64,000 bases of DNA, taken from Amoebidium appalachense. Its lineage: Eukaryota; Ichthyosporea. The first letter of the stretch is position 1, and each line of letters begins with the position of its first letter. Shown one piece after another: positions 13,811-25,989 of this stretch. A model generated the notes under the pieces. That model ran no database searches. It was given only the letters and a program-made list of their open reading frames with translations, and was not told where the DNA came from. The stretch spans positions 9,052,001 to 9,116,000 of the forward strand of contig CAVNZM010000005.1 in NCBI GenBank assembly GCA_963693365.1. Reading direction: 5' to 3'. A program made the translations under genes and the position numbers.

Positions 13811-16507
13811 TGCACAGACGGATTTCAAGACCTGCACCGTCAGCAAGAACTGGCTTTGGGTGTGTTGCAGCACACACAGGGCAATCTGGTTGTGCACGTG
13901 ACCGACATCTTAGGCGCCTACATGTTTGAGTTGGCAGCTGGTAATACCTACGCCCAATTATTTGTTGAGAAGGAGGAGGAAGGGGAGGGGAGAGTACGGC
14001 AAGAGAAGGCTCTTGGGCACTATGGTTCCTATGGGGGCTGTGAGCAGATCACAACGTTGCAGCTGGGAGATGACCGGGCTGTGCGGGAGCATGCACTTGC
14101 TGTGGTGGCTGATATTTGCGCAAATGATAGCCGCTATCTGCCGGCAACAAATAGGTGCCTTACCGTTGCTATTCAGGTACGGTACCAATGTCTCTTCCCC
14201 CCCCCCCCCCCCCCCCCTCCCCCCCAACCACACACACACACGCACACACATACGCACACACATGCACTTGCACAAACACCAGAAGAAAACGTATTTGGGC
14301 TGTGTGTTCGTGATTGTACGAGCTTGACTTGTCCTGTCTTGTTGTGCATCGGATGTGCCACGTACTTATTTCCCCTCCATCTCCCCCCCCCCCCCCCCCC
14401 CCCCCTTCCCCCCTCCCTCTCTCTCTCCCTCCCTCACTCCCTCTCCACTCGCCCTACACACACACACACACACATACAGTCAATACAGTCACACACGGAC
14501 ACACACCCCTCCTCTCCATTCAACAGTATAGGATGGAATTGAAGCACTTTTGGTCCGGAGGGGAGTGACGTGCCATGGTTGTGTTTAGACGTCATGTGAA
14601 ACTGTCTGTGTGGCAGTCTTAGGAGGCCTCAATGTTATGTAGGAGTGAAGCGCGCGAACCGGGGGAGGGGGGAGGAGGGGTGAGCCAGGGGGGTTTTTAG
14701 TGGGCTTTTGGGAGACGCTGGGGTGATTTGTTTCTCCGATGTACATGCCAGTGTGAGTGGGATTGTAAGTGCGCCTTTAGCCCCAGCCTAGACAACTTTC
14801 GATCGATTTGGTGGCCAACAGACAGCTGTTCTTTCTTTGATTCGCTTTTTATGCGGCACATTCTTGGTCTTGAAGGAAAGACTGAGTGTGCCTGTTGGAA
14901 TGTCTATCATCTACAGAGGGGTTTTTTAGGCCGATTTCTAGGCTCTTTCGGGTTAGGGAAAAATGCTGTCTGGTGTGCATCTAGCCAATCGCAAAGCGGA
15001 ACTTGTTTCCAGGTCTGACCCGACCCGGAGTCCCAAGAAAACTTCCTTTAATATTGCTAAAGGCCAATTTAGCCCTGGCCTGTTCTTTTCTTTCCTTCTC
15101 TCTTTCCGTTGTCCTTGCACATCTCCCTACCGTCTGGTGCTCTGTGGGCTCACACCTACGTTGTGCTTTCACAGCCGAAAACCAAGGAGGATGATCTTGA
15201 TATTCAATCGGACCTAGACTTTGGTAAGCAGGTCCCCCCCCCCCCCCCCCCCCCCTGGGCGCCTGCCCGCCCTTCTTCCTCCTTCCCCCCTCCTCACCCT
15301 ATCCATCCCCCTTCCCCCCTCCCCCTTCCACCACCACAAAACCACCGCGACTATCACCAACATAAGTATTAGAAAAAAAAGAAAAAAATGATAAAGGAAA
15401 AAAGAAAAGAAAAGTAGGAAAAAACGACCACCACCACCACTATTCCCCCCCCCCCCCCCCCCCCCCCCCCTCCCCCGCGCCGGGAAAAAGAGAAAAAAAC
15501 AAAGACAGAAAGAAGAAAAAGAAAAGAAAGAAAGAAAGAAAGATGAAAGAGTGGTTCAAAAAGAGACAACCACCATTAGACGAAATGGCCTCACCACGGT
15601 GGTTCTCTGCGGCGGGCGTGAAGGGCTACATTGGGGCTATAATGAAAAAAATTTGCACGCATGTTCTCCCCCCCCCCCCCCCCCCCCCCCCCCCCCGCGC
15701 TTTTGTTTTTTCTTTCCCACTTTGCCTGGGATCGAGTATGGGTCGTCTTCTTCTTTTTCTTCTTCTTCTTCTCTTCTCTTTTTCGAGTCTGGCTGTTTTT
15801 TTTTTTTTTTTTTTTTTTTTTTTTGGATGCATCATCTGCGTGGCTTGTCGTTAAGATATTAATGGGATGTCCCCTCCAAACCATGATACTCGTATCCATC
15901 TGATTGGTTGCTTATCACACAGCTGAATCCGAACGTGATGGGATATCAGCGGCTTTATCTGGTGCCTTCGGATGTAAGTGTGAACCTCCCCCGTTTCCTG
16001 GTTGTTAACGTGTTCTTCTTTTGTGTGTGTGCTTGTGCTCCTTACATCCCCGTCATCGTCTTCCCCCCCTACCCCCCTCCCCCCCCCCCCCCCCCCCCCC
16101 CCCCACCATTACATCTATAACATGCACACACAAACTCGCCCGTGCGCGTGGGCGCACACACACACACACACGCTCGTGCATGCACGCATCAAGATATTGC
16201 AATTACTTTTTGGTTACGACGTGCACATTGTGACGGACAATACAATGCAGAGTGAAAAGCACACTTAAGGGGGCGGGGGGAGGGAGGGAGGGGGGGGGGG
16301 GGGGGGGGGGGTTATGCTATACCGTGGATGATTTACTAGATTCCAATCGATCATGTTCTCAAGTACCGATAGCCCCAACCTTACATGCACACACGCTTGC
16401 CCGAACACCCGTCCACTCGTTGACACACATGCACACGTGGTGATTAACTGTATTTACCCCTCCTCCCCCTCCCCCCTTCCCCGCTTCCACCACAGCCCAC
16501 TGCCTAA

Positions 16508-16567
<60 letters not shown>

Positions 16568-17060
16568 CCGTGAATCTTGTATGCAACCCAGTCGAACACA
16601 AGCAGTTTTCTCCTTTAGACGCATACGACGTTGAGCTTCAGCGTGTGCAGTCGTGCTGGCTGGGTGGGCATGGGGTAGGGAGTATCCTGCAGCAAGACGC
16701 CGCCAGTCTGTGTGCTGGCTGCCACGGCCTTATCCCCGACTCTACGGGCGTACATGCCATCTGCCCCGCCTGCCTGCTACAACTATGCACGTGCTTACAT
16801 GACGACAAACCTACGGCCTCCACCGAGTCTATGCTGCTTGCGGGGAGAGCATCGATAGTAGCTAAAAACATCAAACGCCTGGTGAGTGTCCCTGCAACAT
16901 CATCAGAAAAACAAGGGGGGGGGGGGGGGGGGGGGGGGGGGAGGGGGGGGGAGTAGTAGAAGCAGGGGAATGTGTGTGTGTGTGTTTTTGGGTGAGGGGG
17001 GGTGGATGTGTGGGTGGGTGGGTGGGTGGTGGTAGTTTTTTTTTTTTCTTTTCTTTCTTT

Positions 17061-17091
<31 letters not shown>

Positions 17092-17442
17092 GGGGGAGGG
17101 GGGGGGGGGGGGGGGGGGGGGCACATGAGTTTACCTTGGGTGTCTCCGAATGTGCCATTCACGTCAACCTGTAGGATCTCATTTTTTAAATAGGGATATC
17201 ACTCAGATTTCAGATTCTGCTATGCTTTACCTTAGGGTATCCAAGGGTATATTTTCGTTGATTTCCATCAAACACAACCACGAGACACAACTGTTGTGCG
17301 CCGAAAGAATCGATGTGCTTATTCTGTGGACCCAAATAAGTGCACATAAAATGTAGTGCATTCGATATAATTATTTAGCAACAAGTCGAATGCAAAACAG
17401 ATCTGCCTGCACATATACAGACCAACGACCCTTCCAAACACA

Positions 17443-17522
<80 letters not shown>

Positions 17523-18022
17523 CACAGACACACACACAGGCCGCAGCATGTCCGTCAGAGCCCATTATAATCAACTTCACTGGCTACGTCTGTAACCAAA
17601 AATCCATGGACGAGATATTACATATCGTATCCAAAGCGGTGGGGTGGCCGAACAGTGTGTTGGTGGGCGAAGGGTGGAAGCATAATTTTGGGGATATGCT
17701 ATGCCACCCCATCCTCTCCCAGGACACATCCATGTACATCCAAACACCAATAACAGGAAAGGCGGAACCAGGGCTCTACGACAAGTTTCTTCATCCATTG
17801 GTACCCGGATCTTTCTGGACAAACGACTTCACGGAGTTGTTGGGCCCGGGACTCCCAATGGTTTATGTATCCGCCAAAATTCCCCGTCACCCATCCACTT
17901 GGCTACTGCAGCTTGCAAAGCGTAAGAGCAGGAAGAGCAGCAGGGAGCAAGCCAGGTTAAACATGTGGGCCTCTCGTCCCATTGATGAAAGCAAAAGAAC
18001 CATGGAGTTCAGCACCTACAAG
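13811..18022 (+). CDS. Unrecognised multi-exon protein with a cysteine cluster (internal exons)
   Basis: I do not recognise this protein. Five exons can be joined with consistent reading phase: 13811-14176, 15175-15223, 15923-15973, 16568-16881 and 17540-18022, giving 421 codons without a stop. Each has an AG acceptor and a GT donor (GTACGG, GTAAGC, GTAAGT, GTGAGT, GTATGA). The 5' exon(s) are not found. Exon 1 is globular ([20 protein letters not shown]). Exon 4 carries a possible zinc-binding cluster (CAGCHGL…[12 protein letters not shown]). Exon 5 ends in a basic, helical stretch ([19 protein letters not shown]). The phase at 18022 matches an acceptor at 18561, so the damaged coding stretch that follows is probably the same gene. 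Two acceptors (16567 and 17539) are the ends of (CA)n arrays. The two short middle exons (49 and 51 bases) are the least certain part. Confidence 0.6.
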
Positions 18023-18561
18023 GTATGACAATCCCACTTTTCTTACCATCGTACAACTCTGATCACCACAATGATTTTCTTCCTACGCACTGTGCCCCTC
18101 TCCTGTCTTCCCCCCTCCCCCAAAACCCCCTAATCCCCCCCCCCCTCCCCCCCCCCCCTCCCTCCCCCCCCCCCCCCCCCCCCCCCCGCCGCCAGCCCAC
18201 CCAATCCCATTCTCCTTTATTTGTGTGTTTAGCACAAACCGGGGATGGGTGGGCCTTACGCGTACACCGGTGAAGCATGGGTATGTATTTGCAGAGTGTG
18301 ACTCAAGATGGGTGGCTGTAGGGTGTGTCTTGTTGACTTTCGGAACCCCCCTTGATGATAGGGCCCGTTGAACTGCCTGCATATTTTGTTCATGTCTCTG
18401 GCCACGGTGTCATGGGTTTGCCGGGCGTTGTGTTAACCTATGTTTTTTTTTTCGCCCAAAGACTCGTTCATAGACTCGTGCACAGAGAGAGCTAACCCCC
18501 CCCCCCTCCCCCCCCTCCCCCCCCCCCCCCCCCCCCCCCCCCCCCATTCCCCAAATTTCAG

Positions 18562-21117
18562 GTTGGCCCCATTGGTGTGCTTCGGCTGTGTGCCCAGCCC
18601 AGTGTGCCGGAGTTCACCGGGCAGCTGCTGCAGCGGCTGGAGCTGGGGTGCGGTGTGGCCGAGGTGCCCTTCGTTGGGTTCCGGCCCAGCAGGGTGCTCA
18701 CCTCCGTGCACGACGCATTGCTGCTCGCTGCTGGCGGCTACGTAGTGACGGCACGGGCACCTGCCCAGGAGATGAGGTGGAGCTACCGTGATCGGCCCGG
18801 GCAAAGTCATACGGCAACACTTGATTTATTGTCAACTATTGTTGGCCGCACGGATGCCTGGCAGGATGCGCTTCTCGTGCGCATGGACACCTACACATTC
18901 CACCTGCTTACCTGCACAGGCACGAGACCATTCCGTACATTGGTGACTTCACCAATGTATATTCGCCTCAACAAATCACCACCGGCCAAGCACGTGCCCG
19001 ATGTTCTCTACAAGGTCACCCGGACAGAGCAGCTGCAAAATATCCCCGAAGGCAGCGTCCTCAGCTGCTCCGTGGGCCTGGCTTCCAGCCTTGATGAGCG
19101 CCGCCTTGGGTTTCCGCTGTTCTACGGGCTGCTGCTGCACGATGTGCTCTCATGGGGGGACACGTGCACACTCTCCCGGCCACCGACCGCACCAAGGTGC
19201 TGATGCGCCTGGCTGCTGACGGCAACATTCCGGTGTGGGGCAGCGGCTCAACCGCCACATGGGTCACCCCCAAAGAGCCTACCCTTCCAACCAACCAACC
19301 CCCAGCCATGCGTGTGGCCATTGTTTCCCCCCAACCCGTCACCCCTGCAACCATCGCATCCCTGTTCAGGGGGGGTGGCTGGGACCAAGTGGACCTGAGG
19401 TTCCAGCCCGATGGGCCATATCCATTTGGGGCCGCACCGGGGGGTTTCTACGTCACGTGCTTCCGCGGCGGCTTTTACACATCCGGCACATCCGGGGCAC
19501 CAGAAATCAGGTGTGAGGGGTGTGGTACCAACGCCAGATTCACGCACAGTGGGTGCCTTGGTATGGGCTACGTTTGCGTCATGTGTGGGGAGATTTCGAA
19601 TTGGCCGCCGAGAGCCGGAATCCTTCGACAATGCCGTGGCCCTTCGTAACCCCCAAAAAGTGGTACACTCGAGCGAGTACCTGAGATTGAACGCCGGGGA
19701 TTATCCGATACATATGCCCAAAACCAAGCTGCACTCGAGCGATGACCTGAGTTTGCTGCTCTTAGTCATGGCCCAAGGCACCACCTTTGGCCCCCCTTCG
19801 CCCCCAACCCCCCCCACGCTGCCCCCCGGCCCGTCCCTCCTGGCCGACCTGCAGGCCGCATGTGCAGACGGCCTCCTGCAGCAACGCACCGACGAGGACA
19901 CTTATTTTTGATTGGATGGCGCCTAGCAACGCCAATGGCACCATCCCCCCCCTTGTGGCCGCATGCACGCGCATTGTGTGGGACCTGTCCACGGCCACCG
20001 TTGCTGCCCGGGCCCCCGTGGGCCTGCCCTTCTCGGCCCCCATGGCCCCGCTGCTGGGCACTGCGCCGGTGCGCTGCCAGCCGGCCAGTGTGGGGGCGCT
20101 GCTGCTTGTGTTCACACACGGTGACGTCATGGCTGTCATTGCTGCCAATGCCTACGACCTGCCCCTGGCCAAGCCGGCCAAAACATTCCTTCGTAAGGAA
20201 GGCCTGGAGGGTCGCCTGCTGCCCGGCAGGACGTATGCCATTGAGGTGGTGCCGAAGGACAGCAACTGCGAGGGCCTTGTGGCCAATCACCCGCCGGTAT
20301 TTTTGCGTGGGTGGGGGCTCTTGCAGGCGGCCGTGGGGCCGGACGGGGCCGAGGAAGTGGGCACTGGCCTGCAGCAGATGGCCCGGCAGCTGGGGCTGTG
20401 GGTGCATGCAGAGAAGTGGGCCCCCCCTCAGGTCAGCTGGGCTCGGCAGGTGGGCGCATGCCTGCGTGGGTAGGAGCTGGCGTGGGGGGGCGGCCGGCTG
20501 GTGCTGGAGAATGAGCACTGGCAGGAGGCCAAGAGGCGATTGGCTGACGTTAACCCAGACGTCATCTGTCAGTTTATGATTGGTGGATGCAAGGGCGCCT
20601 TCGATGAGTGGCTGGGCCTGCTGCCACCGTTGTTTGCCCTCGAGGCAAAATCCCTTCTGGCCCATGCCACCACCCTCTACCATGCTGTGCCCCCACCACC
20701 CTCGATGGGCAAGAACCCCCCCATCTGGATCGATGAAATTCCGCCGCCACAGGCAATCGTTGGCCAGGAAAATGCGACCAGCGCCTCCACCCGCCTGTCA
20801 GAGGATGAAAAGCAGCTACATTTGGCTGCTGTGTGTTCAATCGAGGGGCAGTTGTGCCGGGCAGGCACCTACACCCCCACCGACCCGTTCTGTGAGCTGG
20901 AAGTGGCCGGGTGGCTGCCTCGAGATTTGGGCTGCAACGGCCAGCTGGGCGGTATGATTGACGAGATCACGGCATTGGTCTTCCGCTACGTCCCATTGGC
21001 TGATTTCCTCAAGCTGCGATTGGTCTGCAAGAGGTGAAGGGGCATCGTGGATGGCAGCAGCGTGCTGCAGCGGCGGAAGGAACAGGCAAAGAAATTGGTG
21101 GCCGGACATCAAGAGGC
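18562..21117 (+). pseudogene. Degraded GC-rich coding region ending in an F-box-like motif
   Basis: After an acceptor at 18560-18561 the frame is open as VGPIGVLRLCAQPSVPEF… to about 19160. Coding-like sequence then moves one frame back near a G6 run (19154-19159), forward again near 19590-19620, and forward once more at a T5 run (19905-19909). It passes an in-frame TAG (20471-20473) and continues to TGA at 21035-21037. A Cys-rich segment (CEGCGTNARF…YVCVMCGE) lies near 19505-19590. The last 30 residues (IDEITALVFRYVPLADFLKL then RLVCKR) match the F-box pattern, whose next residue is normally Trp; here that codon is TGA. Beyond it the frame stays coding-like for about 27 codons (RGIVDGSSVLQRRKEQ…). 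Either this is a pseudogene, or the assembly has homopolymer errors. F-box proteins recruit substrates to SCF ubiquitin ligases; the rest is unrecognised. Confidence 0.55.
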
Positions 21118-21199
21118 TTTCCGGTTATGAAGATGAGAAGGACAGGTAGAGATGAATTTTTGGGGGAGAGGTGGTGGGGGATGGGGTGTGGGGGGAGGG

Positions 21200-21214
21200 G
21201 GGCGGGGTGTGTGT

Positions 21215-21258
<44 letters not shown>

Positions 21259-21440
21259 CGCGTGCGTGTGTGTGTGTGTGTATGTGTGTGTGCGTGTGTG
21301 GAGTCTGGTGTGTGTGTGTGTGTGTGTTTTGGGGTCTGGTGTGTGTGTGTGTGTGTGTGTGGGGAGGGGGGGGGTCTGGTGTGTGTGTGTGTTGGGGGGG
21401 GGGGGGGGGGGGGGGAGGGGAGGGGGGGGGGGGGGGGGCA
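21200..21440. repeat. (TG)n and poly-G compound repeat
   Basis: TG arrays with internal GCGCGC and repeated GGGGTCTGGTGTGTG words, ending in G-rich DNA (about 21391-21438). It lies directly downstream of the degraded F-box-like coding region. Confidence 0.85.
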
Positions 21441-21529
21441 TGGAGGGTGTTGAGAGGGGATGACTGGGAGGAGGAGCGTGATTTGGGGGCGGTTGGGAGA
21501 GGGCGGGCTGTGTGGGAAATAAATATGAT

Positions 21530-22381
21530 ATGAAATCTGAGAGGGAGGGTATTGGAGGGATGGCTTTAGGGTGACATCTAGAGTTGGGTAGGTGAGCATG
21601 GGTGTGGAGTGAAAGGACGATAAAGAGGACGAGGATGAAAAGTTGGGGGATGAAATGTGAGGAGGAAAAGGCTGGAACGATAGGGATGATCTGAATTTGG
21701 ATAACATTACGAGGGAGAATGTGGGAAAGGCAAGAAAGAGGTCGAGGATGAAATTTGGGAGGAGGCTATATGGAAGGGATATAACTGGGGCAGGAAGAGT
21801 GATCTGGTGTAGGTTAGCATAGGAGGTTCAGATGATATGCACGAGGGAATCGGAGGATACGAAAGTGCACAAGGATGAAATCTGGGAGGCATATGGAGGG
21901 AAGGCTTAAAACGATTTGGATTATGGGGTCGGTGGGAGGGATATGAAAGAGGGTGGGGTTGAAAACTGGGAGGTCATGTACGAGGGACGATGGGACGATA
22001 AGTTGGTCTCTGGGAAGGATGTGAATTTTAATTGGGCGAGGATGAGATCTGGGAGGTGTATGGAAGGAAAATGGGACGATAGGGAATATGGGTCGGTGGG
22101 AAGGATCTGAAAGAGGGCGAGGATGAAATCTGGGAGGGCATGGATGAGGGAAGTTGGGACGATGAGGATTTTGGGGTCGGTTGGAAGGATATGTAAGAGG
22201 GAGAGGATTAAATCTGGGAGGAATCCTATGTAGGGAAGTTGGGACGATAAGGAATATGGGGTCGGTGGGAAGGATATGAAAGTGGGTGAAGATGAAATCT
22301 AGGAGGAGGTATATGGAAGGATAGGTTGGGAAGGATCATCTAGGGTGACGATCGGATCTTATGTGCAAATGTAATGTTTTT

Positions 22382-22426
<45 letters not shown>

Positions 22427-22700
22427 CGGGAATGCTATCGAGGATGAGGATGAGAATCGGGAGGAGAGGCACGAAGAGGATAATTGGGACGATACAGATA
22501 GTCTAACTAGGGTCAGGGAATTGTATGAGGAAATGGGAGGACGCGAAAGAGGATGAGGATGAAAATCTGGGAGGATGTATGTGAAGGAAGAAACTGAGAG
22601 ATGGATAGGGAAGATCTCCGTTCTTTGATACATACGAGGGTGAGGTGGGATGAGGATGAAAGAGAGGGTGATTGTGAAATCTAAGAGGAAGGGATGAGTG
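21530..22700. repeat. Degenerate minisatellite, unit about 84 bp
   Basis: The word GGATGAAATCTGGGAGG and close variants recur near 21742, 21873, 22041, 22121, 22205 and 22289, with the best-preserved units spaced 80-85 bases apart. Each is followed by an ATGGA(A/G)GGAAG word, TGGGACGATA and GGGTCGGTGGGAAGGATATGAAAGAGGG. Divergent copies continue to about 22700, interrupted by a (TG)n/poly-G tract at about 22380-22426. The block is strongly purine-biased on the plus strand and has no sustained reading frame. Confidence 0.8.
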
Positions 22701-25293
22701 GGTTTGCCGAGAATGATATTTACTGTGAAGTGAAAGTGGGGCTTTGGCTACGCTGGTGGGTATTTGACTGTGTTTGTGCGGGGGTCGTCGTTATATGTCT
22801 ATGTGAATTATGTACGTCTGGTTAATGATTTGGGGAGTTCGAGATATCTTTTGTAGTGTTGTGTGGTGTTATTGTGTATGGTTATGTATATGTGGAAAGC
22901 CCATCTTATGTTTATTCCGAATACGGCGTTATATTAGTGATATATGACTACTACAGATGTTTATGCGGATTACAGTGGTTGTCCTTTTCTTTGCAAGCAT
23001 TTAGGAATTATCTTTTCTCGGTATTGTCTTTCTTTTTCTCGTTTTCCTTGCTCATTGGGAACCTACTTCGTAAATACTATGAATATGAATATGTCGGATG
23101 CACACTGGCAATACAAACACATTGGTTGCTAACGAAAACAGCCCGTGAGAAATAAATGCACCAGTGCACACATAATATAGAGCACACTTTCATCGCTTGG
23201 CCACAGCATCCTCGTCGCTATGTATGCACGTGTGTGTGTGCGTGTGAATGTGTGTGCGTGTGCGTGCGTGCGTGTGCCCCGTCCCTAATAGGCGTGTGTG
23301 CGCATGTGCCTGTTTGTGTGTGTGCGCGCGCACTCGCATGTGCCTGTGTATGTGGGTGTGCGCCTGTGCATATGTCCGTGTGTGTGTGTGTGTGTGCGCG
23401 CGTGTGTATTAAAGGTGCATGTGCATTCATATGTGTGCCCGACGGTACTCAAAACATGCTCACACTCAAGCACACACCGGTGTATGCCACACTCCTACCC
23501 TTACTTGAAACACACATGTGAATATAAACATGTGCATATACACTCACACGTGCACGCGTGCACGCATGTCAGGCATTCGCGTACCCCCCAAAAATATGAG
23601 CTTGTAGGATTGCCCCCTCCCCCCCTCCCCCCCCCCCCCCCCCATTCCCCCCGGGGCCCCCTCCAATCCCGTCCCAGCCCTTCCTCCTCCTCCCAATAAA
23701 TCTTTGCTGGGCACGTGCACCCCCCCATCCCTTCCGCACACTCCTGGTCTAGTGCACAATTTCAAGTCTCCCCGTGTACCGGCAAATCACGTGATACTTT
23801 CTTTACCTATTACCATATAGCGCATGCCCGCCATGACATGTAGTTGAGATGCCACCATCATCGAGTCTTCGTGGTTTTTTTTTTTAAGTCTCAGCTTCAC
23901 ACATATTTCATACTTTTATTAAGTTGAAACCGAGAGATACACTAGCTGTATCAAACAACTTTCTTGAATACACTGTATCAAGCAACTTTCTTAGCTCAGT
24001 TTCTTTCACAACTAAATTAGATTTACGACTACTGTTGTCCCAAATCACCAAAAAGAGGAAATGATGCACACATGTACTTAAATTAGACTGTTTTAGTTTG
24101 TGCATCTATATGCTTAGATCACAAAAGAATAATTTTTATTCCCTGTGACATATATTTTTCTTTTTTCATTCATTTTTCACCGGTTTAAACAACGGCGCAA
24201 ACCCTCCCCCCAAACCTCAGAACACAACACGACCCCCTCCCCTCCCCCCCCCCCCACCCACCCACCAATAATCAACAACAAACTCAAAATTAAAAATTCA
24301 AACTAGATTCGCAGTATTCAAATATTAATGTATCCATGTATCTACCTACTTCTCGATAACTATCTACACACAGCTATCTCACCTAAGTATATCACCTTGC
24401 CAATTGAATTTTCGCATATCACCGGGCCCCGGCATGCTGCAGCCACACATAATCGCCCCCGGCCTCTTCATCCTCTTCAATATCGTTTGGAAGGTCTGCC
24501 CAAACAGCATATCCGTTAGTTTAATGTAGGTCTATCATGTAGTGTGAAAGGAAACAAGCAACCCAATAAGAAAGTCTTCCAAGTTAGGTTCATTTATAGC
24601 CATATGCCCACAAAACGGGTGCACAGTCTACAGCCCAAAGGGGAATCCACAAGAAGCCCCCCCCCCCCCCCCCCCCCCCCACAAACAAACAAACAAACAA
24701 ACAAACAAACAAAAAAAAAAAAAAAAGAAAAGAAAAAAAAGAAAGAAAAAAAAACAAAAAACCACCCACCCATCTCACCAGTTCAAAGCAACCCCCCCCC
24801 CCCCCCTGAGAGGGTGTTGTTTGAGAGGGGGTTGTTTCGCGCGCGCAAGCGAGGAGGAGAGCGGGGGGGGGGGGGGGGGGGGGGGGATGTTTGACTACAG
24901 AAGTGAGCTCTTACGGGGGGAAAGCAAAGTTCAGTTTTAGTGCGCATGCCTGTTGTCGTATTTTTACAAAAGTAACGGGCACGAAACATCATTTTAAGCT
25001 CGCAGCCTTGTGAAAAAAACCGCTTGTGTTCACGGGTGGAAGGCACTATATAGTGTTCCATTGATTCATGCTGAAAGGAGATGTCATCAGAGATAAAGCA
25101 CCTTCTTCTTGCGCTTTCTGTTTTCCTTTTTTTTTTTTTTGTTTCTCTTTTGTTCCCGCCATTATTTTCATCAGCGGCAACCAGTTGACAGCAACGCAAT
25201 TCACCACCAAAAACTTCTGATCAAAGCCTCCACACACAAACACAAAGTCATGTTTTTCACACAACCAAACACAAAGAGCCCACACCACTCTAC
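22700..25293. other. Intergenic region
   Basis: No gene seen. 22700-23150 is mixed sequence. 23220-23420 is (TG)n with many CG steps, and 23614-23643 is C-rich. 23880-24540 is AT-rich ordinary sequence. At 24658-24760 poly-C passes into ACAAACAAAC repeats and an A-rich purine run. At 24864-24887 there is a G tract. Confidence 0.55.
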
Positions 25294-25989
25294 CTAACAT
25301 GGGTACCTACCAAGCAGCAGATAATCTCCATCCTCGGCCACGTTTATGATGCTGCCGTCCGGCTGCACAATGGTAAAACTATCCTCCTGTGTCTGCCGCA
25401 TAGACTTCCCCAACTGCTCAAACTCGCACTCAAACTCTTCCTCACGCACGTGCGTAGGCAAGGAAGGCAATCCACCATCTTCCTGCCCATGTGTGGGGTT
25501 CATGGGGGTAGCATTGGTGTGGGCACTGATCTGCTGACCCCAGACTCGAGGTGATGTTCCATGTGTGTGGTCTAGAAGGGGAAGCAGGTGCACACCCTCG
25601 ACGTTATAAAAATCAACCAAACCAGCAAGGCCGGGTGGGCGGACGACGAGCGCCCCCCCGGAAGAGCTGCGTGGCGAGGAGGAAAGTTGGGGAACAGAGG
25701 CGGGGGGCGTGCATGGGTAAGTCCTTTCCGTGTTCTGCTCAGAGCCTTTCGAAGTTGCCATGGGGACAACCTTCGCGCTACTGCGTGGAGGCTCCCTGGC
25801 CGGGATGGGGCGGGGCTTGCTGACTAAAGGCTGTAAAGAGCCGGTTGTAGACCGCTTTAAAGGCGCGATGGTTTGGTTTTGGCGTGAAATGGTGGTCATG
25901 TTAGAAGCTGTGTGCGTGCTTGAACTCGGTGTGTCCGGCACTCGTTGCAGAACCTCGCTATAGGTAAAGGGACGGGCGCACCGTTGCAT
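25294..25989 (-). CDS. Unrecognised Ser/Pro-rich reading frame, possibly a first exon
   Basis: I do not recognise this 231-codon frame. It starts at an ATG (MQRCARPFTYSEVLQRVPDT) and has a low-complexity N-terminal half rich in Ser, Thr and Pro with scattered Arg. An acidic segment (THVREEEFECEFEQLGKSMR) is followed by a more ordered C-terminus (DSFTIVQPDGSIINVAEDGD, then YLLLG). The last in-frame codons overlap a good donor (CTTG|GTAGGT at about 25305), so the real protein may continue through an intron; no following exon could be identified. Its Ser/Pro content and lack of simple-repeat translation set it apart from the repeat-derived frames nearby. It could be a nuclear or cytoplasmic regulatory protein, but nothing in the sequence decides that. 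Confidence 0.45.
   Translation of the reverse strand: MQRCARPFTYSEVLQRVPDTPSSSTHTASNMTTISRQNQTIAPLKRSTTGSLQPLVSKPRPIPAREPPRSSAKVVPMATSKGSEQNTERTYPCTPPASVPQLSSSPRSSSGGALVVRPPGLAGLVDFYNVEGVHLLPLLDHTHGTSPRVWGQQISAHTNATPMNPTHGQEDGGLPSLPTHVREEEFECEFEQLGKSMRQTQEDSFTIVQPDGSIINVAEDGDYLLLGRYPC

Noticed and set aside
19766-20683. A 305-codon minus-strand frame.
   Set aside because: Antisense to the GC-rich degraded coding region, whose plus strand carries the F-box-like motif and continuous coding character.
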